Assembly (NCBI RefSeq): GCF_023073415.1
Contig: NZ_JADPJL010000047.1
Span: forward strand, 62,001 to 126,000
Length of the DNA stretch: 64,000 nt
DNA from: Bradyrhizobium sp. 190
Lineage (GTDB): Bacteria > Pseudomonadota > Alphaproteobacteria > Rhizobiales > Xanthobacteraceae
Direction of reading: 5' to 3'
The notes beneath the pieces were generated by a model. It saw nothing but the letters and a program-made list of their open reading frames with translations. It was not told where the DNA came from and did no database searches. Numbering within the stretch: position 1 is the first letter of the stretch; each line of letters begins with the position of its first letter. A program made the position numbers and the translations under genes. This document shows, one piece after another, positions 18,395-30,556 of this stretch.

Positions 18395-21037
18395 GTGGCG
18401 TTGAAGAAACTCAGCACGTACCGAAAGAAGCGCGATTTCGGCAAGACGGCGGAGCCCTCGGGCGACGTCAAGGTCCAGCCTGCGAAGCAGCGGCGGTTCG
18501 TGATCCAGAAGCATGATGCAACACGCCTGCATTACGATCTCCGGCTGGAATTTGACGGCGTCTTCAAGTCCTGGGCGGTCACCAAGGGGCCGTCACTCGA
18601 TCCGCATGACAAGCGGCTCGCGGTCGAGGTCGAGGATCACCCGCTCGATTACGGCGATTTCGAAGGCACCATTCCCGAAAGCGAATATGGCGGCGGCACC
18701 GTTCAGCTTTGGGATCGCGGCTACTGGGAATCCGATGATCCCGAGCGCGGCTTCAAGAAGGGCGATCTGAAGTTCACCCTGCACGGCGCCAAGCTGCACG
18801 GCAGCTGGGTGCTGGTGCGGATGAAGGGCGACCGCTACGGCGGCAAGCGCACCAACTGGCTTCTGATCAAGCACCGCGACGAGTTCGCGAAGGAAGGCGC
18901 GGCCAACGACATCCTGGAAGAGGACCGCTCCGTCGCTTCCGGGCGATCGATGGCGCAGATCGCCGAAGGCAAGGGCAGGGCGCCAAAGCCGTTCATGCTG
19001 GCCAAGGGCAAGACAAAGGCCGACGCAGTCTGGCACTCGAACCGGGGTGAAGCGGCTGACGCGCGCGCCAGCCGGAAAACGGCAGCCCTGCGCGCCACGC
19101 CGGAGACCAAGACCCGCGCGCCAGCGCCAAGCGCCAAGCCGAAGAAGGTTTCCTCGATGCCGGATTTCGTCGCGCCGCAGCTTTGCGCCTCTGTCGAGCG
19201 GCCGCCGAACGCGGAGGGCTGGTGCCATGAAGTCAAGTTCGACGGCTACCGCGTGCAGTTGCGGATCGAGGATGGCGATGTCGCGTTGTTGACGCGCAAA
19301 GGGTTGGACTGGGCCGACAAGTTCGGTGCCATCGCGAGAGCATCCAAGGCGCTGCCCGATGCGCTGATCGACGGCGAAATCGTCGCGCTGGACCGCAACG
19401 GCGTGCCCAGCTTCTCCGCTCTGCAGGCGGCGATCGCGGACAGCAAGACCGGCGACCTCATCTTCTTTGCGTTCGATCTCCTGTTTGCCAAAGGTGAGGA
19501 TTTGCGCGCGCTGCCGCTGCGAGAACGCAAGGAACGCTTGAAGCGCCTGCTGGAGCGACGGAACGGAAAGGAAAAGCTGATCCGCTACGTCGATCATTTC
19601 GAGGATCGCGGCGATACCGTGCTGGAATCGGCAAGGAAACTGGAGCTGGAGGGCATCGTCTCCAAGAAACTGGATGCTCCCTACCGCTCGGGACGCACCG
19701 AGAGCTGGACCAAGGCCAAGATCCGCGGCGGGCAGGAGGTGGTGCTGGGTGGCTGGAAGACGACCAACGGCAAATTCCGCTCGCTGATGGCGGGCGTCTA
19801 TCGCGGCGGTCATCTGGTGTTCGTCGGCCTCGTCGGCACCGGCTTCGGGCAGGACGTCGTCCGGCGCATCACGCCGGCGTTGAAGGCGGCTGCCTCGGAC
19901 AAGAGCCCGTTCGGCGGCAAGGATGCGCCGAAGAAGACCCGTGACGTGCACTGGCTGAAGCCCGAACTGGTCGCCGAGGTCGAATTCGCCGGCTGGACCG
20001 ATGGCGGCAACATCAGGCAGGCCGCGTTCAAGGGGCTGCGTCAGGACAAGCCGGCGAAGGAGATACGCGCGGAGAGGCCTGCCATGACTGGAATTGCAAA
20101 GCCCGTAACACGGTCCGCGAAATCATCGGCCAAATCCGCCGAGGTGATGGGTGTTACGATCTCAAAACCCGACAAGGCGCTGTGGCCCGATGGCGGCGAC
20201 GGCGAGGGCGTCACCAAGCTCGATCTTGCACAATATTTCGAGTCGGTCGGCGAATGGATGATCGACCATCTCAGGGGCCGTCCGTGCTCGATCGTCCGCG
20301 CGCCCGACGGCATCAACGGCGAAAAATTCTTCCAGCGTCACGCCATGCAGGGCGGCTCCGACCTCCTGAAACTCGCCAAGGTCGCGGGCGACCGCAAACC
20401 CTATTTGCAGATCGATCAGGTCGAAGGATTGGCGGCGGTGGCGCAGATCGGCGGACTCGAACTGCATCCCTGGAATTGCGCGCCTGATGATTACGACAAG
20501 CCGGGGCGGCTGGTGTTCGATCTCGATCCAGCCCCGAACGTTGAATTTTCGGAAGTGATCGAGGCCGCAAAGGACATGCGCCAGCGGCTGACCGCCGTTG
20601 GCCTCGAAAGCTTCTGCAAAACCACCGGCGGCAAGGGACTGCACGTCGTGACGCCGCTGCTCCACGGCGCAGGGGACAAGGTCACGTGGAAGGAGGCCAA
20701 GGCCTTCGCGCAAGGCATCTGCCAGTGGATGGCGAATGATGATCCCGAGCGCTATCTGCTCAACATGTCAAAGAAGCTGCGCAAGGGAAAGATCTTCCTC
20801 GATTATCTGCGCAACGACCGGATGTCGACGGCGGTTGCCGCGCTGTCGCCGCGTGCACGCGAAGGCGCCACCGTGTCGATGCCGCTGACCTGGACGCAGG
20901 TGCGCGGTGACCTCGATCCGAAGAAGTACACGGTGCGTACAGTGCCGGGGCTGTTGGCGAAGACGAAAGCGTGGGATGGCTATGATGACGCGGCCGCGCC
21001 GATCAAGGCCGCGATGAAGAAGTTGGCCGGGAAGTAG
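18395..21037 (+). CDS. ligD: Multifunctional ATP-dependent DNA ligase LigD
   Basis: An 880-aa NHEJ enzyme in the order phosphoesterase - ligase - polymerase. The 3'-phosphoesterase domain (about residues 30-190) has HDATRLHYDLRLE. The ligase domain (about 240-530) has the adenylation Lys at 281 in VKFDGYR. The primase-polymerase domain (about 590-875) has VFDLDPAP and TTGGKGLHV. It trims, fills and seals broken ends bound by Ku. A GTG start at 18395 with GAGG upstream gives MALKKLSTY, typical of the family. Its TAG stop lies within a downstream palindromic repeat. Confidence 0.96.
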   Translation: MALKKLSTYRKKRDFGKTAEPSGDVKVQPAKQRRFVIQKHDATRLHYDLRLEFDGVFKSWAVTKGPSLDPHDKRLAVEVEDHPLDYGDFEGTIPESEYGGGTVQLWDRGYWESDDPERGFKKGDLKFTLHGAKLHGSWVLVRMKGDRYGGKRTNWLLIKHRDEFAKEGAANDILEEDRSVASGRSMAQIAEGKGRAPKPFMLAKGKTKADAVWHSNRGEAADARASRKTAALRATPETKTRAPAPSAKPKKVSSMPDFVAPQLCASVERPPNAEGWCHEVKFDGYRVQLRIEDGDVALLTRKGLDWADKFGAIARASKALPDALIDGEIVALDRNGVPSFSALQAAIADSKTGDLIFFAFDLLFAKGEDLRALPLRERKERLKRLLERRNGKEKLIRYVDHFEDRGDTVLESARKLELEGIVSKKLDAPYRSGRTESWTKAKIRGGQEVVLGGWKTTNGKFRSLMAGVYRGGHLVFVGLVGTGFGQDVVRRITPALKAAASDKSPFGGKDAPKKTRDVHWLKPELVAEVEFAGWTDGGNIRQAAFKGLRQDKPAKEIRAERPAMTGIAKPVTRSAKSSAKSAEVMGVTISKPDKALWPDGGDGEGVTKLDLAQYFESVGEWMIDHLRGRPCSIVRAPDGINGEKFFQRHAMQGGSDLLKLAKVAGDRKPYLQIDQVEGLAAVAQIGGLELHPWNCAPDDYDKPGRLVFDLDPAPNVEFSEVIEAAKDMRQRLTAVGLESFCKTTGGKGLHVVTPLLHGAGDKVTWKEAKAFAQGICQWMANDDPERYLLNMSKKLRKGKIFLDYLRNDRMSTAVAALSPRAREGATVSMPLTWTQVRGDLDPKKYTVRTVPGLLAKTKAWDGYDDAAAPIKAAMKKLAGK

Positions 21038-21119
21038 GGTGGGAAAAGCGCAGCGTGCCCACCATTCTTATGATGCAAGAAAAGGTGGGCACAGCGCTGC
21101 GCGCCTTTGCCCACCCTAC
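21034..21119. repeat. Palindromic repeat at the ligD 3' end
   Basis: GTAGGGTGGG at 21034 is mirrored by CCCACCCTAC ending at 21119, with inner inverted parts GTGCCCACC and GGTGGGCAC. The ligD stop codon is inside the left arm. The same family recurs at 37931-38015. I recognise it as a common intergenic repeat of Bradyrhizobium-like genomes. Confidence 0.8.
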
Positions 21120-21132
21120 GATTTCGATCCGC

Positions 21133-21297
21133 TCAAAGCTTCCCGAGCAGAAGTAGGATCAGCAGGATCACGATCACCAGGCCCAGTCCGCCGCCGCCGT
21201 AGTAGCCGGTGCCATAGAACGGTCCGCCGCCGATGCCGCTGAAACCGCCCAACAGGGCGATGATGAGAATGATAAGAATGATGGTGCCGATTGACAT
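21133..21297 (-). CDS. DUF3309 small hydrophobic protein
   Basis: A 54-aa protein of two hydrophobic helices (MSIGTIILIILIIALLGG... and LGLVIVILLILLLLGKL) joined by a Gly/Tyr/Phe-rich linker (GGGPFYGTGYYGGGG), the DUF3309 pattern. Function is unknown; such proteins are often linked with envelope stress. The start follows GAGGAG. An EcfG-like promoter lies about 57 bases upstream, so stress induction is plausible. Confidence 0.85.
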   Translation of the reverse strand: MSIGTIILIILIIALLGGFSGIGGGPFYGTGYYGGGGLGLVIVILLILLLLGKL

Positions 21298-21353
21298 GAG
21301 TCTCTCCTCAGCCCGATAGAGCCGTTGCGTTTGTTCTGCCCTGAGACGGTAAT

Positions 21354-21378
21354 AACAAACCGGAATCTCCAAAGTTCC
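21354..21378 (-). promoter_or_regulatory. EcfG-like promoter for the DUF3309 gene
   Basis: On the minus strand, GGAAC (21378-21374) is followed after 16 bases by TGTT (21357-21354). The -35 box is perfect, and the -10 box keeps the GTT core with T for the leading C. The DUF3309 start codon is 57 bases below the -10 box. Confidence 0.45.
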
Positions 21379-21462
21379 TTATTGCGCCGCGATAATCGGC
21401 GCGTCTCTTCTTTTCGAACCGCGTGCAATTACATGCATTCGGACAAGAGAGGGATTTCTGCG

Positions 21463-21774
21463 ATGACCAAACCGCTGGTGGTTTCGATTCCGCATAGCCT
21501 CGGACGCGAAGAGGCCATGCGCCGCCTGAAGACGGGGCTTTCGCGCGCCGCTTCCAGCGTGCCGGTGCTGAGCGTCGATGAGGAGCGATGGGAAGACAAC
21601 CGCATGATTTTTCGCGTGCGCGCGCTAGGCCAGGCGGCGGCCGGCCATGTCGATGTAACGGAGGATCATGTGCAGGTGGAAGTCGTGCTGCCATGGCTGT
21701 TGCAGCGCTTTGCCGAGGTGGCCCAGGCCACGATCCAGAACCGCGGCAAGCTGTTGCTGACCAAGAAAAGCTGA
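21463..21774 (+). CDS. Polyhydroxyalkanoic acid system family protein
   Basis: A 103-aa protein starting MTKPLVVSIPHSLGREEAMRRL, the hallmark of the PHA-system family found near polyhydroxyalkanoate genes, with DHVQVEVVLPWLL towards the end. Its biochemical role is not established. No other PHA gene is seen in this window. GAGAGGG precedes the ATG. Its stop is only 7 bases from the treY stop on the other strand, so the two transcripts must run into each other or end within coding sequence. Confidence 0.8.
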   Translation: MTKPLVVSIPHSLGREEAMRRLKTGLSRAASSVPVLSVDEERWEDNRMIFRVRALGQAAAGHVDVTEDHVQVEVVLPWLLQRFAEVAQATIQNRGKLLLTKKS

Positions 21775-21781
21775 CGGTGTC

Positions 21782-24571
21782 CTAAGCGCGCCCGCGCTTG
21801 CGTGCCGGCTTTGCCGCCCCGTTGAACCTCGCCCGCAGCACGGCGACCGGCAGGTGCGCCAGCAGATCCGACAGCCGTAACTGCGTGGCATCGGCGTCGG
21901 CAAAGCCTTCGACCGCATAGCCTCCGACATCAAGTGCGGCGTCATATTTCTCCGGACCAGGCCAATGCCTGCCGCTGTCGGTAAACGGCGCAAACCAGCG
22001 CGTGACCACAATGATCGCGGCCTCGCGGCCGCGCCGCCGGGCGAACGCGATGAAATGCTCGCGCTGCGGTCCGCTTACTTCCAACGGTTCGTAATCGCCG
22101 CTCGTGAATACATCGGCGAGTTCGGTCCGAAGCTTGAGCAGATGCCGTGTCCAGGCGAGCTTCAGATGACCGCTCGGCCACTTCTCGACCAGGCGGTCCC
22201 AATCCGGTTTCTCCAGCGCGTCGAGCCGCCCTGCGCGTTCGGCAAAGTCGACCGGCCGCCGGTTGTCTGGATCGACCAGTGAATAATCCCAAAGCTCCGT
22301 GCCCTGATAGAAATCCGGCACGCCCGGCATCATGGTCTTCAGCGTGATCTGACTGAGCGAGTTCAGCGCGCCCAGCAGCGACAGCCGCTGCGCGAGTGTT
22401 TGCAGCGAGTTCAGGAATTCGCCTGAGAGCGAAGGATCGAGAATTTTTTCGATGAAGTTTTTTACGCCCTCCTCATAGGCCGCGTGGGGATTGAGCCAGC
22501 TCGTTTCCTGCTTGCCCTCGCGCGCCGCCTTCAGCGCATATTCCTGCATCCGCTCCGGAAACGAGGCGTCGTCCGGCTGCCATGCCCCGAGCAGCGCCTG
22601 ATACAGCATGTATTCGAACGTTGCCGAGGGCGCGCGCAGATTACCGTCGACCGAAAGATGCGGCGCGTTGAGCAGCTTCCATCGGGCCACCGCGCTGGTC
22701 CATTCGCCCGGAATTTCCGCCAGCGCCATGATGCGCGTACGCGCGTCCTCGCCGCGCTTGGTGTCATGCGTCGCGGTCGCCGTCATGCCATACGGCCATT
22801 CGCTGGCCCGGGCCCGCATCATCCCGTGAAATTCGTCGGCCGAAAGCGCTTCTGCGGCCGGATCGCCGCCGACCTCATTGAGCGCGAGCAGGCGGTAGTA
22901 ACGATAGAACGTCGTGTCCTCCAGCGACTTCGCCATCATGGGACCGGTGAACTGCTGCACCTTCAACGCGAAACGTCTCACGCGCGGCGCGCTGTGATGT
23001 GGGCGGCCCGGCTTGATCAGGTCCATCGTCAGGGCGTCGCGGAGAAAGTCGAAAATGCCGTCGTCGGCGGCAAACCAGTCGGTGCGTGCCCGTTCGATCG
23101 TCTCCGAGATCAACTGGCGATCATGCGCGGATGGGCCTGAGGACGTCAGGTAGGTGCGGTACACCGGGAAGTGCAGCACGTAGAGTTCGAGTGCCTGCCG
23201 CAGGCTGTCGGCGGAATAGTCGCGGGTGGAGTAATGTCCGCTGGCAATCCGCGCCAACAGGCGCGTCAGCACCGTGAACTCGCTGGTCAGCAGCGTTTCC
23301 AGCACGCGGCCCTTGGCTTCCCTCAGGATCGGTTCGATCTGCGGCGATTGGTTGCTGATCTGCCGCCAGACCTCGTCGAGCGGCTCCAGGCCATGGCCGT
23401 CAGTCAGCACATGGGTGATAGCGTTCATCCACTCATAGCCGGTGGTGCCGTGAACGCCGGCGAATGACGGCAGCTTTTCCTGTTCGCCGAGAATCTTCTC
23501 GATCACTACGTAGAAGGGCCTGTTACGGCCGCCATGCGCGTCGCGGACCAACCGCCGCAGGCGCTGGAAGTACTGGACGGGATCGCGCAGGCCGTCGATG
23601 TGGTCGAGCCGCAACCCCTCAAGCTTTTCCTCCGCAATCAGCCGTTTGACCAGGCGATGGATCGCCTCGAAGGTGCCGGCGTCCTCGGCGCGCAAGCCCG
23701 CCAGCGTATTGATGTCGAAGAAGCGCCGGTAGTTGATGTCGCTGGAAGCGAGCCGCCAATGACCGAGCTTGTAGTGCTGGCGCTCCAGCAGATGATGCAG
23801 TGAAAGCGTTGCCGCCGTGCGGTCCGCTCCGGCGCGATAGGCTTGCAGCCCCCGGGCGATGATGTCAGAGGCTCCCGCGATGCCTTTCAGTTCGGCCTTG
23901 AAGGCAGGCGCTTCCTTGCGGTTGGGGCGTCGCGGTCCCTGATAACGGGAGGCCAGCGCAAGCATCGCCTTGCCGGATGCACTTTCCTCCGCGCCCGCCT
24001 CCTTGACGACCATGCGCAGGATTTCACCGTAGCGCTCGGGCGCGATCGGCAACCGATGCTCGAAATACCACGCCGAAAAGCTGCCTTCGCCGGCGTCATA
24101 GCGAAGCTCTATCTCGCCATTTTCCAGCGCCTGCCCGTAGGACGAGCCGATGATCGGCAGCAGCACGCCGCCGCGGGTGCGGTATGGCAACTGCTCCCAG
24201 TCGATGTCGAAGGAGGCCGCGTGCGGCGAGGCGGGGCCCCACTCCAGCACATCGAGCCACCATGGATTATCGTCATAGTGCACGCCGACATGGTTGGGCA
24301 CGAAGTCGAGAATCAGACCGAGATCATGTTGCCGCAGCACGGCGCTCAGCCGTTCGAAGCCTTCCTCGTCGCCGAGCTCCGGATTGAACCGGGCGTGGTC
24401 GGTGACGTCGTAGCCATGCGTGCTGCCCTTGCGGGCCCGCATGAAGGGCGAGGCATAGAGATGGGTGATGCCGAGCGCCTTCAGGTAAGGCACCACGGAA
24501 GCGGCGGCGTCGAAATCGAAATCCGCCGACAATTGCAGGCGGTAGGTCGCGATCGGGATCGCCGGGGGCAT
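21782..24571 (-). CDS. treY: Malto-oligosyltrehalose synthase
   Basis: A 929-aa GH13 enzyme that rearranges the reducing-end alpha-1,4 bond of maltodextrin into alpha,alpha-1,1, giving maltooligosyl trehalose. It begins IATYRLQLSADFDF, then KALGITHLYASP, and carries LRLDHIDGL with the nucleophile Asp and a DFVPNHVG block, all typical of TreY. It is the last gene of a five-gene operon, 4 bases after treZ, which cleaves the product. The length is normal for the family. Confidence 0.96.
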   Translation of the reverse strand: MPPAIPIATYRLQLSADFDFDAAASVVPYLKALGITHLYASPFMRARKGSTHGYDVTDHARFNPELGDEEGFERLSAVLRQHDLGLILDFVPNHVGVHYDDNPWWLDVLEWGPASPHAASFDIDWEQLPYRTRGGVLLPIIGSSYGQALENGEIELRYDAGEGSFSAWYFEHRLPIAPERYGEILRMVVKEAGAEESASGKAMLALASRYQGPRRPNRKEAPAFKAELKGIAGASDIIARGLQAYRAGADRTAATLSLHHLLERQHYKLGHWRLASSDINYRRFFDINTLAGLRAEDAGTFEAIHRLVKRLIAEEKLEGLRLDHIDGLRDPVQYFQRLRRLVRDAHGGRNRPFYVVIEKILGEQEKLPSFAGVHGTTGYEWMNAITHVLTDGHGLEPLDEVWRQISNQSPQIEPILREAKGRVLETLLTSEFTVLTRLLARIASGHYSTRDYSADSLRQALELYVLHFPVYRTYLTSSGPSAHDRQLISETIERARTDWFAADDGIFDFLRDALTMDLIKPGRPHHSAPRVRRFALKVQQFTGPMMAKSLEDTTFYRYYRLLALNEVGGDPAAEALSADEFHGMMRARASEWPYGMTATATHDTKRGEDARTRIMALAEIPGEWTSAVARWKLLNAPHLSVDGNLRAPSATFEYMLYQALLGAWQPDDASFPERMQEYALKAAREGKQETSWLNPHAAYEEGVKNFIEKILDPSLSGEFLNSLQTLAQRLSLLGALNSLSQITLKTMMPGVPDFYQGTELWDYSLVDPDNRRPVDFAERAGRLDALEKPDWDRLVEKWPSGHLKLAWTRHLLKLRTELADVFTSGDYEPLEVSGPQREHFIAFARRRGREAAIIVVTRWFAPFTDSGRHWPGPEKYDAALDVGGYAVEGFADADATQLRLSDLLAHLPVAVLRARFNGAAKPARKRGRA

Positions 24572-24575
24572 TGTC

Positions 24576-26333
24576 CTATCCGATGCGCCAGAGCACCGTC
24601 CATGGCGGGACGCTGTCGCCCAACTCGCTGCCCCAGATCAGGGTTCCCGCCGGCCCATTGGGCGCATGGCTGATGGCCTGGTCCGACAGGTTGGCAACCA
24701 GGCGAAGTGTGGCGCCATCGCCCATCCGCCAATCGGCCGTCAGCAAACCATCGTCTGCCACCTGTGCCTTCCCGAAGGCGGCGCCCACCAGTCGGGGGAC
24801 AATCTGTTGCTTCCGAATTCCCAGCAATTCTCGCACGAGCGTCAGACGTTTTCGTCCCGCGGGCGCCTCACGGCTATCCCAGTCGAGCACCGCAGCGTCC
24901 CTCGTCGAAGCCGCAAGCGCGTCGGGGACCTCATCGCCATATTCTTCATAGGCCCAGGCCAGTTCAACGCGGCGGCCCTTGCGGACGGCATCGGCGAGAT
25001 CGCCGCTGAAATCGCAGAAGAACGGGAAGGGGACGGTCGAGCCCCATTCTTCGCCCATGAACAGCATGGGGATGTGAGGTGCGATCAGCAGGACCTGAAG
25101 CGCCGCCTCGATCATCCGCGCGTTGGCATTGCCTTCGAGGCGGTCGCCCAACGCGCGATTGCCGATCTGGTCGTGGTTCTGCAGGAAGTTGATGAAAGTG
25201 GTCGGTGCGAGATGGCCGCTCGGTTCGCCACGCTTGCCGCGGCGAAATTCCGATGGCTCGCCCTGATAGACGAAGCCGGAGGACAGCGAGCGCGCAATGT
25301 CAGACCTCGGCGAGCGCTGGTAGTCGACATAATAGCCCTGCTTTTCACCGGTCATCAGCACGCGCCAGGCGTGGTGATAGTCATCGTTCCACTGCGCGCG
25401 ATACTTTCCCTGTGACGGGTCCTGCGTGGCGTCCAGAATGCTGGCGCGGTTGTCGCCGTTCTCCAGCACCAGGTGAATGTGCCGGCCGGTTTCCGCGGCG
25501 AGTTTGCCGGCGGCGGCGCTGAGATCATGCAGCAGCGACAGCCCGCCCGGCTCGACGATAGAGTTGACGGCATCGAGCCGCAGCCCATCGAAGCGATAGT
25601 CGCGCAGCCAGTGCAGCGCGTTCTCGATCGCGAAATCGCGGACTTCTTTCACGCGATAATCGATCGCGCTACCCCACGGCGTATGCGCTTCCGTGAAGAA
25701 GGAAGGCGCATAACAGCCGAGATAATTTCCTTCGGGGCCGAAATGGTTATAGACCACGTCGAGCATCACCATCAGCCCGCGCTGATGCGCCGCGTCGATC
25801 AGCGCCTTGAGATCTTCCGGCCGTCCATAGGCGCTGTCGGGCGCGTACCACAGCACGCCGTCATAGCCCCAGTTTCGAGAGCCCGCGAAGTCCGCCAGCG
25901 GCATCAATTCCAGTGCGGTAATGCCGGTCTCGACCAGATGATCGAGCCTGTCGATCATCGCGCGATAGCTGCCTTGTTCGGTGAAAGTCCCGACATGGGT
26001 CTCGACGATCACGGCCTCCTGCCACGGCCGTCCGCGCCAGTTCGTGGCGCGCCACGGATAGGCTTCATGATCGATCACTTCGCTCGGACCAAAGACGTCA
26101 TCGGGCTGAAATTCCGACCCGGGATCCGGCACGTCGATCTCGTCATCGATGCGGAATTTGTAGCGCGCGCCAGCCTTCACGCCGGCGATGTCGGCCGTGA
26201 ACCAGCCGTCCTCGCCGCGCGTCATCGCGTGAGGCTGCTCCAGCATGACATCGACGCGCTTCGCCGCCGGCGCCCACAGCCGAAACCGCGTGCCGTAATT
26301 TGCCAGACACGGACCGAATTGCCGGTCGTTCAT
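24576..26333 (-). CDS. treZ: Malto-oligosyltrehalose trehalohydrolase
   Basis: A 585-aa GH13 enzyme that releases trehalose from the TreY product. An N-terminal carbohydrate-binding-like domain (FRLWAPAAKRVDVML) is followed by the catalytic barrel with MLDVVYNHFGPEGNY, FDGLRLDAVNSI and NHDQIGNRALG. The ATG at 26333 overlaps the glgX stop as ATGA and gives the natural N-terminus MNDRQFGPCL; longer readings are glgX in another frame. Translation is coupled to glgX. Confidence 0.96.
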   Translation of the reverse strand: MNDRQFGPCLANYGTRFRLWAPAAKRVDVMLEQPHAMTRGEDGWFTADIAGVKAGARYKFRIDDEIDVPDPGSEFQPDDVFGPSEVIDHEAYPWRATNWRGRPWQEAVIVETHVGTFTEQGSYRAMIDRLDHLVETGITALELMPLADFAGSRNWGYDGVLWYAPDSAYGRPEDLKALIDAAHQRGLMVMLDVVYNHFGPEGNYLGCYAPSFFTEAHTPWGSAIDYRVKEVRDFAIENALHWLRDYRFDGLRLDAVNSIVEPGGLSLLHDLSAAAGKLAAETGRHIHLVLENGDNRASILDATQDPSQGKYRAQWNDDYHHAWRVLMTGEKQGYYVDYQRSPRSDIARSLSSGFVYQGEPSEFRRGKRGEPSGHLAPTTFINFLQNHDQIGNRALGDRLEGNANARMIEAALQVLLIAPHIPMLFMGEEWGSTVPFPFFCDFSGDLADAVRKGRRVELAWAYEEYGDEVPDALAASTRDAAVLDWDSREAPAGRKRLTLVRELLGIRKQQIVPRLVGAAFGKAQVADDGLLTADWRMGDGATLRLVANLSDQAISHAPNGPAGTLIWGSELGDSVPPWTVLWRIG

Positions 26334-28405
26334 GCCATGCCCGCAAAGGCAAGCACCGACCGCGGCGGCGCGCTGGTTGCGGCGCTCGAAGCGAATATGG
26401 TCGGGCTCAGCACGGCCTCCGTCGTGTTCAGCACCTGGTGCCAGTTTTTGTACTCGGGCATCTTGGGCAACGTAAAGGCGATCTCTTCGGGGGCCGCGTT
26501 CAGCACGATAAAGATCGGCGGCTGACCTTGTTCCATCGGCCCCAGCACAAAGGCGAGGAATCGTCCTTCCGGAAAATTCCAGTCGGCTTCCTGCATCTCC
26601 TCGGCTGCCGGCGTCAGCCACAGCACGCCATAGGAGCCATCTTTGCGCCGCCCGGAGAGCCAGCGCTGGCAGCGCAGTTGCGCGAAGCGCCGGCGCAGGG
26701 TCGTCATGTGGCCGATGAAATCGGTGAGGTCGTCGCCTGGCTTGCCGAGATTGTCCCAATTCACCCAGCCGATCTCGTTGTCCTGGCAATAAGCGTTGTT
26801 GTTGCCGTTCTGCGAATTGCCGACCTCGTCGCCGGCCAGCAGCAGGGGTGTGCCTTGCGAGAGGAAGAGGCAGGCGAGCTGGTTCTTGCGGAGCTGCCGG
26901 CGCAGCGCAACGATCGCGGCGTCGTCGGTCGGGCCCTCATGGCCGCAATTGTTGCTGTGGTTGTCGTTGGAGCCGTCGCGATTGTCCTCGCCGTTGGCTT
27001 CGTTGTGCTTGTCGTTGTAGCTGAACAGGTCGGCCAGCGTGAATCCGTCATGAACGGTGATGTGATTGACGCTGGCGCGCGTCGCGCGGTTGTCGTGATG
27101 GAACAGGTCGGATGAGGCGGTCATGCGGCGCGATACGTCGCCGATCAGGCTGCCTTCGCCGCTCCAGTAACGCCGCATCGCGCTGCGATAGCGGTCATTC
27201 CATTCCGACCACTGCGATGGAAACGCGCCGACCTGATAGCCGCCCATGCCGAGATCCCATGGCTCGGCGACGAGCTTGACGGTTGCCAGCACAGGGTCCT
27301 GCCGCACCGCGGTCAGAAACGAGGAATTGCGATCGTAGCCGTTCGGCCCGCGCGCCAGCGTGGTGGCGAGGTCGAAGCGGAAGCCGTCGACGTGGCAGAC
27401 CTCGACCCAGTAGCGCAGCGAATCCATCACCATCTGCAGCACGCGCGGATGGGTGAGGTTGACCGAACTGCCGCAGCCGGTGAAGTCGTCGTAGTAGCGC
27501 GGATTGTCCTTGCTGAGCCAGTAATAGGACGCGTTGTCGATGCCGCGGAAACTCAGCGTGGGTCCGAGATGGTTACCCTCGGCGGTGTGGTTATAGACCA
27601 CGTCGAGCATCACCTCGATGCCGGCGTCGTGCAGCCGCGCCACCGTGGTGCGGAACGCGTCGAGCGCGTTGTCCTGCGCATAGCGCGGCTCCGGCGCGAA
27701 GAACGCCAGCGTGTTGTAACCCCAGTAGTTGGCAAGCTTCCGCTCCACCAGCACCCGGTCGTCGATCAGCCCGTGGATCGGCAGCAGTTCGATGGTGGTG
27801 ACGCCGAGCCGCTTCAGATGCTCGATCATCGCCGGCGAGCACAGCCCGCCATAGGTGCCGCGCCAGCCCGGCGCGACGTCGTCGCGCTTTTGCGTCAGGC
27901 CCTTGACGTGGGCCTCGTAGATGATGGTGTCTTCCCAGGAAATGTTCGGCCGTATCTCGCGGCGGCCCCAGTTGAAGGTCTCGTCGACCACGACCGCCTT
28001 CGGCATACCACGGGCATTGTCGCGGCGGTCGAACGAAAGATCCTCGCGCGCGCTCCCCGTTCGATAGCCGAAATGCGCGTCGCTCCACACCAGCCGGCCA
28101 GCGATCCGCTTGGCATAGGGATCGAGCAGCAGCTTGTTGGCGTTGAAGCGGTGGCCGCGCTCGGGCGCATAGGGGCCATGGACGCGATAGCCATAGAGCT
28201 GTCCGGGCGAGACGTCGTTGAGATAGCCGTGCCAGACGTCCTCGTTGCGCTCGGGCAGTTCGATCCGCTCGAGTTCGCGCCGGCCCTGGCCGTCGAACAG
28301 GCAAAGCTCGACCTTCTCCGCATTGGCCGAGAACAGCGCAAAGTTGGTGCCCCGTCCGTCCCAGCTTGCTCCGAGGCGGGCGGGGCTTCCCGCGGACAAT
28401 CGCAT
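26330..28405 (-). CDS. glgX: Glycogen debranching enzyme
   Basis: A 691-aa GH13 enzyme that removes alpha-1,6 branches from glycogen, providing linear maltodextrin for TreY. It starts with the CBM48-like segment LGASWDGRGTNFALFSANA. The barrel contains MLDVVYNHTAEGNHLGP, HVDGFRFDLATTLAR with the nucleophile Asp, and the NNCGHEGPT stretch typical of GlgX/TreX. It begins 3 bases after the glgB stop and overlaps treZ by 4 bases. An archaeal-type name, TreX, would also suit it given the context. Confidence 0.95.
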   Translation of the reverse strand: MRLSAGSPARLGASWDGRGTNFALFSANAEKVELCLFDGQGRRELERIELPERNEDVWHGYLNDVSPGQLYGYRVHGPYAPERGHRFNANKLLLDPYAKRIAGRLVWSDAHFGYRTGSAREDLSFDRRDNARGMPKAVVVDETFNWGRREIRPNISWEDTIIYEAHVKGLTQKRDDVAPGWRGTYGGLCSPAMIEHLKRLGVTTIELLPIHGLIDDRVLVERKLANYWGYNTLAFFAPEPRYAQDNALDAFRTTVARLHDAGIEVMLDVVYNHTAEGNHLGPTLSFRGIDNASYYWLSKDNPRYYDDFTGCGSSVNLTHPRVLQMVMDSLRYWVEVCHVDGFRFDLATTLARGPNGYDRNSSFLTAVRQDPVLATVKLVAEPWDLGMGGYQVGAFPSQWSEWNDRYRSAMRRYWSGEGSLIGDVSRRMTASSDLFHHDNRATRASVNHITVHDGFTLADLFSYNDKHNEANGEDNRDGSNDNHSNNCGHEGPTDDAAIVALRRQLRKNQLACLFLSQGTPLLLAGDEVGNSQNGNNNAYCQDNEIGWVNWDNLGKPGDDLTDFIGHMTTLRRRFAQLRCQRWLSGRRKDGSYGVLWLTPAAEEMQEADWNFPEGRFLAFVLGPMEQGQPPIFIVLNAAPEEIAFTLPKMPEYKNWHQVLNTTEAVLSPTIFASSAATSAPPRSVLAFAGMA

Positions 28406-28408
28406 GCG

Positions 28409-30552
<2,144 letters not shown>

Positions 30553-30556
<4 letters not shown>

